NCBI GenBank assembly: GCA_039973685.1
Contig: JBDWKL010000019.1
Coordinates: forward strand, 29,676-93,675
Direction of reading: 5' to 3'
Source: Hyphomicrobiales bacterium
GTDB lineage: Bacteria > Pseudomonadota > Alphaproteobacteria > Rhizobiales > JACESI01
Length of the DNA stretch: 64,000 bases
The notes under the pieces are model-generated. The model searched no databases, was not told where the DNA came from, and worked only from the letters and a program-made list of their open reading frames with translations. Shown piece after piece: positions 42,703 through 51,910 of this stretch. Every line of letters begins with the position of its first letter. Positions within the stretch are counted from its first letter, which is position 1. The position numbers and the translations under genes were made by a program.

Positions 42703-43833
42703 TCACTTGTGACTTAAAATTCGGCCTCGGTTGCCAACGACGTATTTACGTACATTTGAAAACCCTGGTGGATTACGTTCTTCCAAAACTTGATAAGCGC
42801 GTTGTGGCAAAATGAGAGAGCGTTGTTGATGGGTTGCTCCTTCGTCTGCCTTGCCGACATTGGCGAGTGGATCAAGCTGATAAATTTGGCGCTCTGCGGA
42901 TGAAAAGAAGCCAGTTGATTTCGTTTCTGTCCGTTCAGACAACAGCGTTTCAACCGTCCATGCTAAAGACCAATCAAACCCTTCTTGCCCACTTGCATCT
43001 GCAAGCACATCACGCAGCGGTCCTGATTGTTCAGTGAACGCGTGGCTATACATTGGACCCACAAAGAAACGGCGTAGGCGCTTTGGATGCAGATCATCAA
43101 AATCTTCGTCAAAGCCGCGTGCAATTGTGACGAGCTTTAAGGAAGCAGATGATTGCGCCATAAGCTGCGCTTGAACGCGTGGCCATCTGCGCTCGTCTTT
43201 TACAATCGCGCTGGAACCACTGTCTTCTAGGTCCATCAGATAGATCACCGGAATATTGAGCTGGCTGTCATATTGCGCCCAATGCACCAGATATTTGCGG
43301 CGACTTGGACCTAGGTTGCCCTGCCATGCGGCTTGAGGATCGTTTTGCGCCCAAAACAGGTTTTTCTCGGCCAATTTTCCGTAATAAAGACGCTGCGAAG
43401 CGGCAAATTGAAATTCATTTGGCGTTGAATGTTCATTCAGAATATGGCGCACCATGTCCTGTTTGAGTTTTTGCAAACTTGGCAGGCTCTTCAAGTGTTT
43501 TTCCATCTGCATGGCATCACTCGCCATTTGCAGAAGTTCTTGATAGATCGGAAAACCGCTCTCTTGGCGGTCAATATCCAAAAGTTCTGGCAGCAACGAA
43601 GATACGCGCCCTGCAAAAAGATATTTGTAGGAGAGCGCGGTGAACGTATTGGCCAACGCATCCAGATAATCTTGTATGATCGGAATTTCTTTTTCGAGCA
43701 CCTCTTTATCATCGGTGGTCATGGCGGCCACTTCACTTAAGTGGCCGATGATTTTCTCGAACTTATTAAAATACCTTCTGGTCGCGTGAGCGTCTTCAAT
43801 CGCTCCGTGATCCAGTGTGTAATCCACTGCCAT
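42703..43833 (-). CDS. Unknown protein of the AAA+ cassette
   Basis: A 376-residue soluble protein I cannot assign to a family. The N-terminal 140 residues look helical (AIEDAHATRRYFNKFEKIIG, then repeated Leu/Met-rich helices); the rest is mixed alpha/beta with a hydrophobic strand IPVIYLMDLEDSGSSAIV and aromatic clusters. No membrane helix or signal is seen. It lies 11 bases after the coiled-coil gene and 10 before the ATPase gene, so it is very likely part of the same complex or pathway. Confidence 0.7.
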   Translation of the reverse strand: MAVDYTLDHGAIEDAHATRRYFNKFEKIIGHLSEVAAMTTDDKEVLEKEIPIIQDYLDALANTFTALSYKYLFAGRVSSLLPELLDIDRQESGFPIYQELLQMASDAMQMEKHLKSLPSLQKLKQDMVRHILNEHSTPNEFQFAASQRLYYGKLAEKNLFWAQNDPQAAWQGNLGPSRRKYLVHWAQYDSQLNIPVIYLMDLEDSGSSAIVKDERRWPRVQAQLMAQSSASLKLVTIARGFDEDFDDLHPKRLRRFFVGPMYSHAFTEQSGPLRDVLADASGQEGFDWSLAWTVETLLSERTETKSTGFFSSAERQIYQLDPLANVGKADEGATHQQRSLILPQRAYQVLEERNPPGFSNVRKYVVGNRGRILSHK

Positions 43834-43844
43834 AATTAATAAGC

Positions 43845-44921
43845 CTAAGCGCCGTAGGCGTTCTTGTCATGCTTCTCGATGATTTTCTCAAAGCGGCGGG
43901 CAAAACGCTCGTCTGATTTGGCTTTTTCTTCCAAAACTTTGCGGGCGAAAACCATGTGGTCTTCGTGGCTTTCCATCATCTCAGCCATGCGCGTGTTGGT
44001 TGCTGAACCAATTGCTGCCATAGCTGTTTGCGCTTCTTGGTCTGTTGCAACACCAATCTCGTTGATTTTATGGGCAACATCTTGTTGCTGCGCCGTCTTC
44101 AAAGATTTGGTGAGCGCATCATATAAAACCACACGTTGCTTGGTGTCTGTTTGTAGTTTGTTGATCAGTACCATCTGGGTCGCTGCTTGGTTTTGCAAGC
44201 TGTCTACCCATGTTTTGCCCTTCTCGATATAACGTTCGAGGGTTTGGCTTTCAGCAACTTTCACTTGCTCTTCTTGGGCAAGTTCATTGTAGTTTTTGTT
44301 GAGTTCAGCAAGCTCACTTTCAAGCTTCGTGCGGGTTGCCGCATCCGTCTCAACTGAAATTTTGTTTTCAAGCTGAATGATCTTAGGATCCATCGCCAAT
44401 AGTTTGGTTTTGATACCTTCTAAAGCACCAACCGCTTCTTCGCGCCCTGCGAGTGTCTCGGTCAAATTACTTTCGACGCGGGTGCGGTGCTCATTCAGTG
44501 TGTTGAGCTGAGTTTGCAAAAGATTTGTAATGACATCAGATTTCGTGATCAGGTCTTGCAACTTGTCATCAATGCTTGCCGTGCGCATGCGTTCTTGGCG
44601 CAGGCTCTCAGAGCGATCTTTGGAGAAGAAACCAACGAAGCTCTCCCATCCAGTTTTGCTGCGCATTGAATCGAAATCTTTAGAGAAACCAGCCGTTACA
44701 TCATCAAGACCTAAAATAAGGTCCGCGATGTTTGCGTCCATTGCCTGTGTATGGGCATGAACATCATCTAAAGAGGCGTTTTCGATGTCTATTGAAATAT
44801 CTTGTCCTGCATCAAGTTTAGACTTAGCAACGTCTATTTTTGCGGTCAGCTCATTCATTTTTACTTGAGCGTTGGCGTACTCTTGTTGTGCATTTGCGAT
44901 CTGAGTTTCAAATTTCGACAT
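43845..44921 (-). CDS. Coiled-coil protein heading the AAA+ cassette (TelA/PspA-like architecture)
   Basis: A 358-residue, almost wholly helical protein with long coiled-coil stretches at about 1-50, 100-175 and 180-240 and a charged C-terminus. The general look recalls TelA (tellurite/toxic anion resistance) and PspA-type proteins, but I cannot confirm either family. No membrane helix is visible. AGAGGGG lies a few bases before ATG, a strong ribosome site. It is the first gene of the five-gene operon and could be a filament or scaffold worked on by the AAA+ ATPase. Confidence 0.7.
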   Translation of the reverse strand: MSKFETQIANAQQEYANAQVKMNELTAKIDVAKSKLDAGQDISIDIENASLDDVHAHTQAMDANIADLILGLDDVTAGFSKDFDSMRSKTGWESFVGFFSKDRSESLRQERMRTASIDDKLQDLITKSDVITNLLQTQLNTLNEHRTRVESNLTETLAGREEAVGALEGIKTKLLAMDPKIIQLENKISVETDAATRTKLESELAELNKNYNELAQEEQVKVAESQTLERYIEKGKTWVDSLQNQAATQMVLINKLQTDTKQRVVLYDALTKSLKTAQQQDVAHKINEIGVATDQEAQTAMAAIGSATNTRMAEMMESHEDHMVFARKVLEEKAKSDERFARRFEKIIEKHDKNAYGA

Positions 44922-44948
44922 CTATTCCCCTCTTAAAACAACGACTTG

Positions 44949-44961
44949 TATGTACTACATA
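44949..44961. promoter_or_regulatory. 13-bp palindrome before the AAA+ cassette
   Basis: TATGTA-C-TACATA is a perfect inverted repeat 28-40 bases before the start of the first cassette gene. On the minus strand TTGTAA lies 17 bases before the ATATGT hexamer that overlaps it, so it coincides with a possible -10 region. Confidence 0.45.
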
Positions 44962-45087
44962 TGGGTTGTTTTTTCTAAATTACAACTAAATGTGACTGCA
45001 TTTGATGTTAAATCATCTGCGATGTGAAGATGTTATTATCAGTAAAAAGTTCTATATTAGTTACTTTAACACAGTCTTTTCAAAGTA

Positions 45088-46155
45088 CTAGCGCAGCATG
45101 CGACTGATTAATTGCGCTGTAAAATCAACTGTCGGAATAATACGTGCATAGTTAAGACGTGTTGGTCCGATAATACCAAGTGCACCCACCACGCGATTGT
45201 CTTGATCTTTGTAAGGTGAGATCACCAATGATGAGCCGGAAAGCGAGAACAGGGAGTTTTCGGAGCCAATGAAAATGCGAACGCCGTCTCCTTCTTCAGC
45301 CAATTGCAAAAGCTGCATGACATCTTTTTTCGCTTCCAAATCATCGAACAGTCGGCGGATGCGTTCTAGATCATTTTGTGCGCTCATATCATCCAGCAAA
45401 TTGGATTGACCGCGCACGATCATCGTTGGCGGAACGTTGTCGCCAGTGTCCACCCAAGAGGCGATGCCTGCTTCGACGACGCGTTGTGTCAAATCATCCA
45501 ATTCTTCTTTGGCGGATGTATAGAGTTTTTCGATGTTCAGCCTTGCTTGGTCAAGCGTGTTACCTCGAATGCGGGCGTTGAGATAATTTGTGGCTTCACT
45601 TAATGCGGATGCTGTTGTGCCGGCCGGCAGGGGCAAGACGCGATTTTCGACCTGACCATCTTCATTGACCAAAACCACCAATGCTTGCGTCTCATCAAGT
45701 CGGACAAATTCAACATGCTTGAGGGGAGAGTTTTGTTTCTTTGCCAAAACTAAACCAGCACTGCCGGTAAGGCCTGATAAGATCGAACCAGTTTTAGCGA
45801 GCACATCATCTAAAGACTGAGAATCGGCTTGGCTTGGTAATTGTTGCTCAATCTGGTTGCGTTCTTCGATGTTGAGTGGGCCGACTTCCATTAAGGAATC
45901 GATGAAGAACCGTAAACCCGTCTCGGTCGGCATGCGTCCAGCACTTGTATGTGGGGAATAGATGAGGCCAAGGCCTTCCAAGTCCGCCATGACATTGCGC
46001 ACGGACGCGGCTGATAGGCCTGAGGGCAGAGCCTTTGATATATTGCGCGATCCAACCGGCTCGCCAGAAGCAAGATAGGTATCAACGATGTGACGGAAAA
46101 TCTCGCGTGAGCGTTCGTCTACATCTTGCAAACTTGGGGTGTTATTGGTCGCCAA
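45088..46155 (-). CDS. hrcA: Heat-inducible transcription repressor HrcA
   Basis: A 355-residue HrcA. The winged-helix N-terminus ([21 protein letters not shown] split over 15-35, then [26 protein letters not shown]) and the C-terminal [27 protein letters not shown] are diagnostic. It represses groESL-type operons by binding CIRCE (TTAGCACTC-N9-GAGTGCTAA) and needs GroEL for activity. No CIRCE site is seen before it. In related genomes grpE follows hrcA and rph lies next to it; here the AAA+ cassette follows and three genes separate it from rph. Confidence 0.95.
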   Translation of the reverse strand: MATNNTPSLQDVDERSREIFRHIVDTYLASGEPVGSRNISKALPSGLSAASVRNVMADLEGLGLIYSPHTSAGRMPTETGLRFFIDSLMEVGPLNIEERNQIEQQLPSQADSQSLDDVLAKTGSILSGLTGSAGLVLAKKQNSPLKHVEFVRLDETQALVVLVNEDGQVENRVLPLPAGTTASALSEATNYLNARIRGNTLDQARLNIEKLYTSAKEELDDLTQRVVEAGIASWVDTGDNVPPTMIVRGQSNLLDDMSAQNDLERIRRLFDDLEAKKDVMQLLQLAEEGDGVRIFIGSENSLFSLSGSSLVISPYKDQDNRVVGALGIIGPTRLNYARIIPTVDFTAQLISRMLR

Positions 46156-46235
46156 AAATTAGTCCTAATGGGATTCTTATTAGAACCCGATTATTCAATG
46201 ACTAAGCATTAAGCTCAAGCGATAATTTATGAAAG

Positions 46236-46267
46236 AACCCCTCCCACAATATTTTGCGGGAAGGGTT
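46236..46267 (-). terminator. Hairpin terminator after the exported MBL-fold gene
   Basis: AACCCCTCCC and GGGAAGGGTT pair with one mismatch around a 12-base loop. On the minus strand CTTTC follows, so termination is probable but the T-run is weak. It separates the MBL gene from hrcA. Confidence 0.55.
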
Positions 46268-46286
46268 TGATTTTGTAAGCGATTGA

Positions 46287-47249
46287 TTAAGCGGAGACTG
46301 GCTTGAAAACGTAGCCGTTGCCGTCTTTTTCAATTTTACCGCTATTTGGGAAACCAAAGTGGTGTCCTGCAATTGGCAGGTTGTCAGCCACTGCTCGAGC
46401 AACAACGCTCTTACGTGTAGCCGTTGCGATATCTTTGTCAGAATCGAACGCAAGCTGCCAATCAAGATTCTCAAGGAACAACGCAGGCACGATGATCAAG
46501 TCACCAAGTAGGAGCAATTGTTCGCTGCCTGAACTGAGGTGGAAGCCAATGTGGCCTGGTGTGTGACCTGGTGTGTCAACGCTGCGAATACCAGGGGCAA
46601 CCTCTTGGTCTGATTTGACTTGAGAGACATTGTCCCATTTAGCCAAAGTTGCTTGGATACGTCCAGCAAGACCTTTGCGGCGCTCAGGCAATTTTGCGAT
46701 GACGGCAGGGTCTGTCCAGAATTTAAATTCAGTCTCACCAATAATGATCTCTGCATTTTTGTAGATCAGCTCATTCGTGCCTGTTTTATAAAGGCCGAAG
46801 ATATGGTCTGGGTGCATGTGGGTAACGATAATTTTCGTTACATCTTCTGGTTTAATGCCTGCAGCTGCAAGACCATCAGCACCAGCACCAGCAGTTGGGA
46901 TCGCACCTTTGCCAATGCCAGCATCGACCATGATAACTTCATTGCCAGTTTTCAAAACGGTATAAGCAAATTCGATTGGAATATGCTCGCCAGATTGGCC
47001 ATTGCTTTGAAGCGTCTTTGTTACTTCTTCAATGGAGCTGCCGATGACGAAGCCTTCTGCATGGGCTTTGTTCCAAAAGCCATCGTAAATTGAAATCACT
47101 TCAATATCGCCGACCTTATATGAGTAAAAGCCTTTTTTGCGAACATCCGCAGCATGTGCGGCAGGAAGGAATGCGAGGTTTCCGGTTAGTCCAAGGGATG
47201 CAACGCCAGCGGCAGATGCCAGCATGGTGCGTCGTGAGAAATCAGTCAT
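46287..47249 (-). CDS. Exported MBL-fold metallo-hydrolase
   Basis: A 320-residue protein with a Tat-like leader (SRRTMLASAAGVASLG, cut near AHA, residue 33). The metal motif THMHPDH lies near residue 145 and GHTPGHIGF near 230, followed by LLGDLI. The pattern matches the periplasmic quorum-quenching lactonase/alkylsulfatase-like MBL group. The substrate is unknown. It has its own hairpin terminator and lies on the same strand as hrcA and the methyltransferase gene. Confidence 0.88.
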   Translation of the reverse strand: MTDFSRRTMLASAAGVASLGLTGNLAFLPAAHAADVRKKGFYSYKVGDIEVISIYDGFWNKAHAEGFVIGSSIEEVTKTLQSNGQSGEHIPIEFAYTVLKTGNEVIMVDAGIGKGAIPTAGAGADGLAAAGIKPEDVTKIIVTHMHPDHIFGLYKTGTNELIYKNAEIIIGETEFKFWTDPAVIAKLPERRKGLAGRIQATLAKWDNVSQVKSDQEVAPGIRSVDTPGHTPGHIGFHLSSGSEQLLLLGDLIIVPALFLENLDWQLAFDSDKDIATATRKSVVARAVADNLPIAGHHFGFPNSGKIEKDGNGYVFKPVSA

Positions 47250-47387
47250 AAGAATGCTCCTGTAAGAGGATGAAAGAACGAATGACCTAATACGCCACCG
47301 TGCTGGAAGGTTAGCAAAATTATGAAGAGATCCACGTCAAACTTGCTCACGCCAAAACACGGCTTTGTGAGGTGGGCTGTTGAACCT

Positions 47388-48206
47388 TTATGTTTTCTTA
47401 TATCGTCTTGCTTCGTAAATGACGCTGCCACTTTGAAAGCCCTTGAAAAGGGTTGTCCCTTCTGTGGCTGCAAACTCAGACATGAACCGCCTGAAAAAGG
47501 GTGTCTTTTTTATCTGTTCTTGCTTTTTATCAGACATTGAGCGCAAAGCACGAATGACGCCGGGGGTCAGGTCTTTCTTGTGAACTAGTGATAGGCCATC
47601 GTGTTTGATATCGGCTTCGAGTTTGTCCGTCATAGTACGGCCTCTCAAATCGGCCCAGCTGAATATTCCCTCAGGTTTTAAGACGCGCGCGACTTCATCG
47701 ATGAAGCTTGGCACATCGGAATAGCAATGGGACGATTCAATATTGACCACCACATCAAAAGAATTATCGGTAAAGGGCAGATTTTCAGCGTCTGCCGTTT
47801 CGAAAGAAAGGGTGGTAATGCCTTTGTTCAGTTTCTTTGCGACTGAAACAGTGGACGATGAAAAATCGCCACCAACGACCTGCGTGCAATCATAATAACG
47901 CGCGATATAAGACGAACCCCCACCACGACCGCAGCCAACTTCTAAAACAGATTTTCCAGAAAGGTCTAATCCTTCGACGGCTTGATAATAAAGCCCGATA
48001 AAGGCGCGATCGGCTTCGTCGCGTTCATCTAAGGGGAAGGGCTTTTCTTCATCAGGGACATAACCATAATTCATAAACCGCCAATTTGGATCACGCCAAA
48101 ACCACGCCATGAGCGTATAGATAAATTTCCATATACGCTTGCGCGTTTTGGGAAATGCCCCTTGGCTGGCGGCTTTTAGAATGCTGGAAAATAGACGATT
48201 GGCCAT
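47388..48206 (-). CDS. Class I SAM-dependent methyltransferase
   Basis: A 272-residue methyltransferase. Motif I VLEVGCGRGGGSSYIA begins near residue 85, the acidic motif II GGDFS follows, and ESSHCYSDVPSFIDEVARVL with LKPEGIF gives motifs III-IV. The ESSHCY pattern resembles lipid and polyketide O-methyltransferases such as the phthiotriol type, so a lipid-like acceptor is plausible. It starts 43 bases downstream of the PF10118 hydrolase gene and may be co-transcribed with it. Confidence 0.85.
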   Translation of the reverse strand: MANRLFSSILKAASQGAFPKTRKRIWKFIYTLMAWFWRDPNWRFMNYGYVPDEEKPFPLDERDEADRAFIGLYYQAVEGLDLSGKSVLEVGCGRGGGSSYIARYYDCTQVVGGDFSSSTVSVAKKLNKGITTLSFETADAENLPFTDNSFDVVVNIESSHCYSDVPSFIDEVARVLKPEGIFSWADLRGRTMTDKLEADIKHDGLSLVHKKDLTPGVIRALRSMSDKKQEQIKKTPFFRRFMSEFAATEGTTLFKGFQSGSVIYEARRYKKT

Positions 48207-48249
48207 TAGCTTTTCAAATTAGGATACGGGGTTGTTTAGCAAAGTGAGA

Positions 48250-49110
48250 TTACGTGCTGTGTGGCACGGAATCGTGTGCAAGTTCAGGAATTTCACGCCC
48301 AATCCATTCGCGGCCCTTTTGCAGTTCTTTTTTATAGTGGTTGGGGTTGGGACGATAGAACGGGAGGTAATAACGAGCAATGGTGTGAAGCGCTTTACGG
48401 ATAAAGCCTGGTTTTCCATACATCGTCCATAGTATTTTGAATTTGAAGAAAAAACCCGTTTTCTGGCCATCGTGCTTGGCATAGATTGCCATGTTTTTGA
48501 AGATGATTTGTGTGATGTGATAGATGATTACATTGAGCGCGCCCACCCGAAGGAAATACCGTTTCCATGCGGGCCATTTGGAGGTTACCTCATGATAAAC
48601 ATTAAGGGACACGGCGCTGTGCTCAAGCTCTTCAACTGAATGCCAAACCCACAGGCGGCGATAGGGCGCGGCGGCGTTTTCAAACATGTCCATATTTCTT
48701 AGAACTGCGATGGAATAGCTCATCGTCAAATGTTCGATGGCGCAGGTCGCAGCCAAATTGATCGCAGCTGGTTGGTCTTTGTTCAAAAACCGCTTAACGG
48801 GCGCTTCCATCTCATCAACGTCATAGCCCATGTCGGCCATAGCTTTATTGTAGTCGAGATGTTCGCGCGTGTGAAAAGCTTCTTGAACGGAATATCCCTT
48901 AATTTCTTGGCGCAGTTCTTCATCCTTAATGAGCGGCAAATAATGCTTTAAAGAGCGGATGAAAAAGCGCTCGCCTTCAGGCAGCAGAATGGACATGCAA
49001 TCAATCAACGCAGTCGCCATCATATCCCCACCCAACCAATGTCGCGTTGGGTTTTTTGATATCCCAAAGGTAATGTTGCGCGGGATAATGTGTTTGTCAG
49101 TCATTTCCAT
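48250..49110 (-). CDS. Metal-dependent hydrolase (PF10118)
   Basis: A 286-residue protein of the PF10118 family, which has a ferritin-like helical bundle. Likely metal ligands are in QEAFHTREHLDY (about residues 75-86), CAIEHLTM and VWHSVEELEHSAVS. This gives the paired EXXH-type motifs of diiron proteins. The function is unknown. ATG is at 49110 with the next Met two codons in. It faces rph divergently across about 150 bases and may form an operon with the methyltransferase. Confidence 0.8.
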   Translation of the reverse strand: MEMTDKHIIPRNITFGISKNPTRHWLGGDMMATALIDCMSILLPEGERFFIRSLKHYLPLIKDEELRQEIKGYSVQEAFHTREHLDYNKAMADMGYDVDEMEAPVKRFLNKDQPAAINLAATCAIEHLTMSYSIAVLRNMDMFENAAAPYRRLWVWHSVEELEHSAVSLNVYHEVTSKWPAWKRYFLRVGALNVIIYHITQIIFKNMAIYAKHDGQKTGFFFKFKILWTMYGKPGFIRKALHTIARYYLPFYRPNPNHYKKELQKGREWIGREIPELAHDSVPHST

Positions 49111-49264
49111 AAATGAACCTTAGCGAAAGACTATGCAGTAACCTGATTATAAAGGGTTTCTAACGCATTTTTGTGGCAAGGCCAATGAGCAAACTCGTCA
49201 ATACCCCCTCGACAGCCCAACAGGACGCCGTTAAGTAGATCGTAACGTAGAAAAGGAACTCACA

Positions 49265-49978
49265 ATGCGACCATCCAACCGAGCGCTTGATGAAATGCGC
49301 GCTGTTACCATTGAACGTAATTATTCAAAACATGCTGAAGGCTCTTGCTTGATTAAGTTTGGCGATACGCATGTGCTTTGTACGGCCAGTTTAGAAGAAC
49401 GTGTGCCACCTTGGTTGCGTGGTGGTGGTAAAGGCTGGGTGACAGCTGAATATGGCATGTTGCCGCGTTCAACATCTGACCGCATGCGCCGCGAAGTAAC
49501 GGCTGGCAAAGCATCTGGTCGCACGCAAGAAATTCAACGCCTCATCGGTCGCTCGCTTCGTGCGGTGGTTGATATGAAAGCTCTTGGCGAGAAACAAATC
49601 TCACTTGATTGCGATGTTATTCAAGCAGACGGCGGCACACGCACAGCTTCTATTACAGGCGCATGGGTAGCGCTTCATGATTGTATTGAATGGATGCGCG
49701 ATCGTTCGCTCTTGCAAGGCACCGTGTTGAAAGACCACGTGGCAGCTATTTCATGCGGTATCTATCAAGGTGAGCCTGTGCTCGATCTTGATTACCCAGA
49801 AGATAGCGAAGCAGATACAGACGCAAACTTTGTCTTGAGTGGCAAAGGCGGCATTATCGAAATTCAGGGCACGGCTGAAAAAGACCCGTTTTCTGAAGAT
49901 GAATTTGCAGCAATGATGACGCTTGCCAAAAAAGGCGTTGCGGAATTGACTGCATTGCAAAAAGCAGCGATTGGCTAA
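49265..49978 (+). CDS. rph: Ribonuclease PH
   Basis: A 237-residue phosphorolytic 3'-5' exoribonuclease that trims tRNA 3' ends. Diagnostic segments are [18 protein letters not shown] at the start, the arginine-rich [24 protein letters not shown] split near residues 68-90, and the active-site region [24 protein letters not shown] precedes ATG. It overlaps or abuts rdgB and forms the conserved rph-rdgB-hemW block. Confidence 0.97.
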   Translation: MRPSNRALDEMRAVTIERNYSKHAEGSCLIKFGDTHVLCTASLEERVPPWLRGGGKGWVTAEYGMLPRSTSDRMRREVTAGKASGRTQEIQRLIGRSLRAVVDMKALGEKQISLDCDVIQADGGTRTASITGAWVALHDCIEWMRDRSLLQGTVLKDHVAAISCGIYQGEPVLDLDYPEDSEADTDANFVLSGKGGIIEIQGTAEKDPFSEDEFAAMMTLAKKGVAELTALQKAAIG

Positions 49979-49982
49979 ACCC

Positions 49983-50630
49983 ATGGCACGCAAACTCAGC
50001 GGCGACACGCTTGTCGTCGCCAGTCACAATGCAGGCAAAGTGCGCGAGATCAACGAGTTGATCGCGCCCTTTGGTCTTGTGGCAAAATCAGCTTCTGACC
50101 TCAATCTACCCGAGCCAGAAGAAACCGGCACAACGTTTGAGGCCAATGCGCTTTTGAAGGCGGAGGCTGCAGCGACTGCTACAGGCTTGCCAGCGTTGGC
50201 TGATGATTCTGGGTTTTGCGTGGCAGCACTCAACGATGATCCAGGCATTTATTCAGCGCGTTGGGCAGGCGAGGACAAAGATTTTGGCCGCGCCATGCGC
50301 AATGTGCAGGAAAAGCTGGAAACATCTGGTAGCGAAGACAAGGCGAGCTATTTTGTGGCTTGCCTCTGTCTCGCATGGCCTGATGGTCACTATGAGATGT
50401 TTCGCGGTGAAGTGCACGGAAAAGTCGTCTGGCCACCGCGCGGCGAACATGGTTTTGGCTATGACCCAATGTTTCAACCCGATGATCGCGCGCGCACTTT
50501 TGGTGAAATGACAGCCGACGAAAAACACGGCTGGACACCTGCAGATCTCGGCGGCGACAAAGCCCCTTTGTCGCACCGCGCACGGGCGTTTAAAATGTTT
50601 GCAGAAAGCTGTTTGTTGGACAAGGCATGA
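49983..50630 (+). CDS. rdgB: XTP/dITP pyrophosphatase
   Basis: A 215-residue Ham1/RdgB enzyme that removes non-canonical purine triphosphates. The substrate-binding [10 protein letters not shown] is near residue 13, LADDSGFCV near 71 and GFGYDPMF near 157. ATG at 49983 lies four bases after the rph stop. A TTG at 49971 inside rph is possible but less likely. Its stop overlaps the hemW start (ATGA). Confidence 0.96.
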   Translation: MARKLSGDTLVVASHNAGKVREINELIAPFGLVAKSASDLNLPEPEETGTTFEANALLKAEAAATATGLPALADDSGFCVAALNDDPGIYSARWAGEDKDFGRAMRNVQEKLETSGSEDKASYFVACLCLAWPDGHYEMFRGEVHGKVVWPPRGEHGFGYDPMFQPDDRARTFGEMTADEKHGWTPADLGGDKAPLSHRARAFKMFAESCLLDKA

Positions 50631-51781
50631 TCAACACAGACCCCGGCTTCGGCATTTATATCCATTGGCCGTTTTGTGAAGCGAAATGTCCTTATTGCGA
50701 TTTCAATTCTCACGTGCGCCATGGCGGGGTGACGCAGGCTGATTATGTTGAGGCCTATAAGCGTGAGATTGCTTATTTTGCCTCGCTCACTAAAGACAAA
50801 CTTGTCACCAGCGTTTTCTTCGGGGGCGGTACGCCGTCGCTGATGAACCCCGATACGTTAGACGCGATCCTCACGGAAGTGCGCAACACTTGGCCGATGA
50901 CGAATGACGCTGAAATTTCGATGGAGGCGAACCCCTCCTCAGTGGAGGCCGAACGCTTTGAAGCCTATCGAGCCTCTGGCGTGAACCGTCTTTCGATTGG
51001 CGTACAAAGCCTAAAGGATGCCGATCTTAAATTCTTAGGTCGTATCCATAATGTGGATGAAGCCATTCAAGCGGTTGAAATTGCCCGCGCCACATTCCCG
51101 CGCATCTCATTTGATTTGATCTATGCCCGCCCCAACCAGACGCTAGAAGACTGGGAGGATGAACTTAATCTTGCGATTGATTATGCTGCCGATCACCTCT
51201 CGCTTTATCAGCTAACCATCGAACCAGACACCCCGTTTCAAAAGCTGTTTGATGCAGGAAAACTAACCCCGCCAGACCATGATCATGCCCGTGCTCTTTA
51301 TGACGTGACACAGGACATTTGCACCGCCCGTGGTTTGCCTGCTTATGAAATTTCAAACCATGCCAAAGACGGTTATCAAAGCCGGCACAATCTCACCTAT
51401 TGGCGTTATGGCGATTACGCGGGCATTGGACCGGGCGCACATTCGCGGCTTTTCATTGATGGCGAGCGGACAGGCATGGCGACGGAAGCCTATCCAGAAA
51501 CATGGATGGCGAATGTGGGTGAGAAGGGCAACGGCATTTGGAATGTTGAAGTCTTAAGCGAAGAAGCATCCGGTGATGAAATGTTGCTCATGGGGCTTCG
51601 CCTTAAAGAAGGCATCAGCTTGTCGCGGTTTGAAAGTTATGCCGGACGTCATATTGATGAAAAGCAGATCGCCTCACTTATCGGTGACGGCATGTTAGAG
51701 CGCCTAAGCGATGACATCGTGCGCGTAAGCCGCGAGGGTTGGTTTGTGCTTGATGCAGTGGTTGCAGACTTGGCGATGTGA
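50627..51781 (+). CDS. hemW: Radical SAM haem chaperone HemW
   Basis: A 384-residue HemW. The radical SAM cluster motif is C17, C21, C24 followed by F26 ([10 protein letters not shown]), and the haem-binding HNXXYW motif appears as HNLTYW near residue 250. These features separate HemW from true coproporphyrinogen oxidase HemN. The [13 protein letters not shown] [10 protein letters not shown] also fits. It is coupled to rdgB by a four-base overlap. Confidence 0.95.
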   Translation: MINTDPGFGIYIHWPFCEAKCPYCDFNSHVRHGGVTQADYVEAYKREIAYFASLTKDKLVTSVFFGGGTPSLMNPDTLDAILTEVRNTWPMTNDAEISMEANPSSVEAERFEAYRASGVNRLSIGVQSLKDADLKFLGRIHNVDEAIQAVEIARATFPRISFDLIYARPNQTLEDWEDELNLAIDYAADHLSLYQLTIEPDTPFQKLFDAGKLTPPDHDHARALYDVTQDICTARGLPAYEISNHAKDGYQSRHNLTYWRYGDYAGIGPGAHSRLFIDGERTGMATEAYPETWMANVGEKGNGIWNVEVLSEEASGDEMLLMGLRLKEGISLSRFESYAGRHIDEKQIASLIGDGMLERLSDDIVRVSREGWFVLDAVVADLAM

Positions 51782-51810
51782 TTTCAATTTTGCCATTTCC
51801 TGTTCATACC

Positions 51811-51826
51811 TTAAACAATAGTTAAC
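51811..51826. promoter_or_regulatory. CtrA-type box TTAA-N7-TTAAC
   Basis: TTAA at 51811-51814 and TTAAC at 51822-51826 are separated by seven bases, an exact match to the consensus of the alphaproteobacterial cell-cycle regulator CtrA. It lies about 85-100 bases before the outer-membrane protein gene. Confidence 0.6.
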
Positions 51827-51859
51827 CCTGCCATTTAAAAAATTTTACTAATTTAATTT

Positions 51860-51873
51860 AGATAACGTTATCT
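51860..51873. promoter_or_regulatory. Perfect 14-bp palindrome AGATAACGTTATCT
   Basis: A perfect palindrome with a central CG, 38-51 bases before the start of the outer-membrane protein gene. The form suits a LacI-type or TetR-type repressor site. Confidence 0.5.
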
Positions 51874-51910
51874 TTGTTTGCTTCCGCTTTAATACCCGTA
51901 AAGGTAGAAA

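Noticed and set aside
46156..46286. Possible CIRCE element near hrcA
   Set aside because: I looked for TTAGCACTC-N9-GAGTGCTAA and found no match upstream of hrcA or elsewhere by eye.
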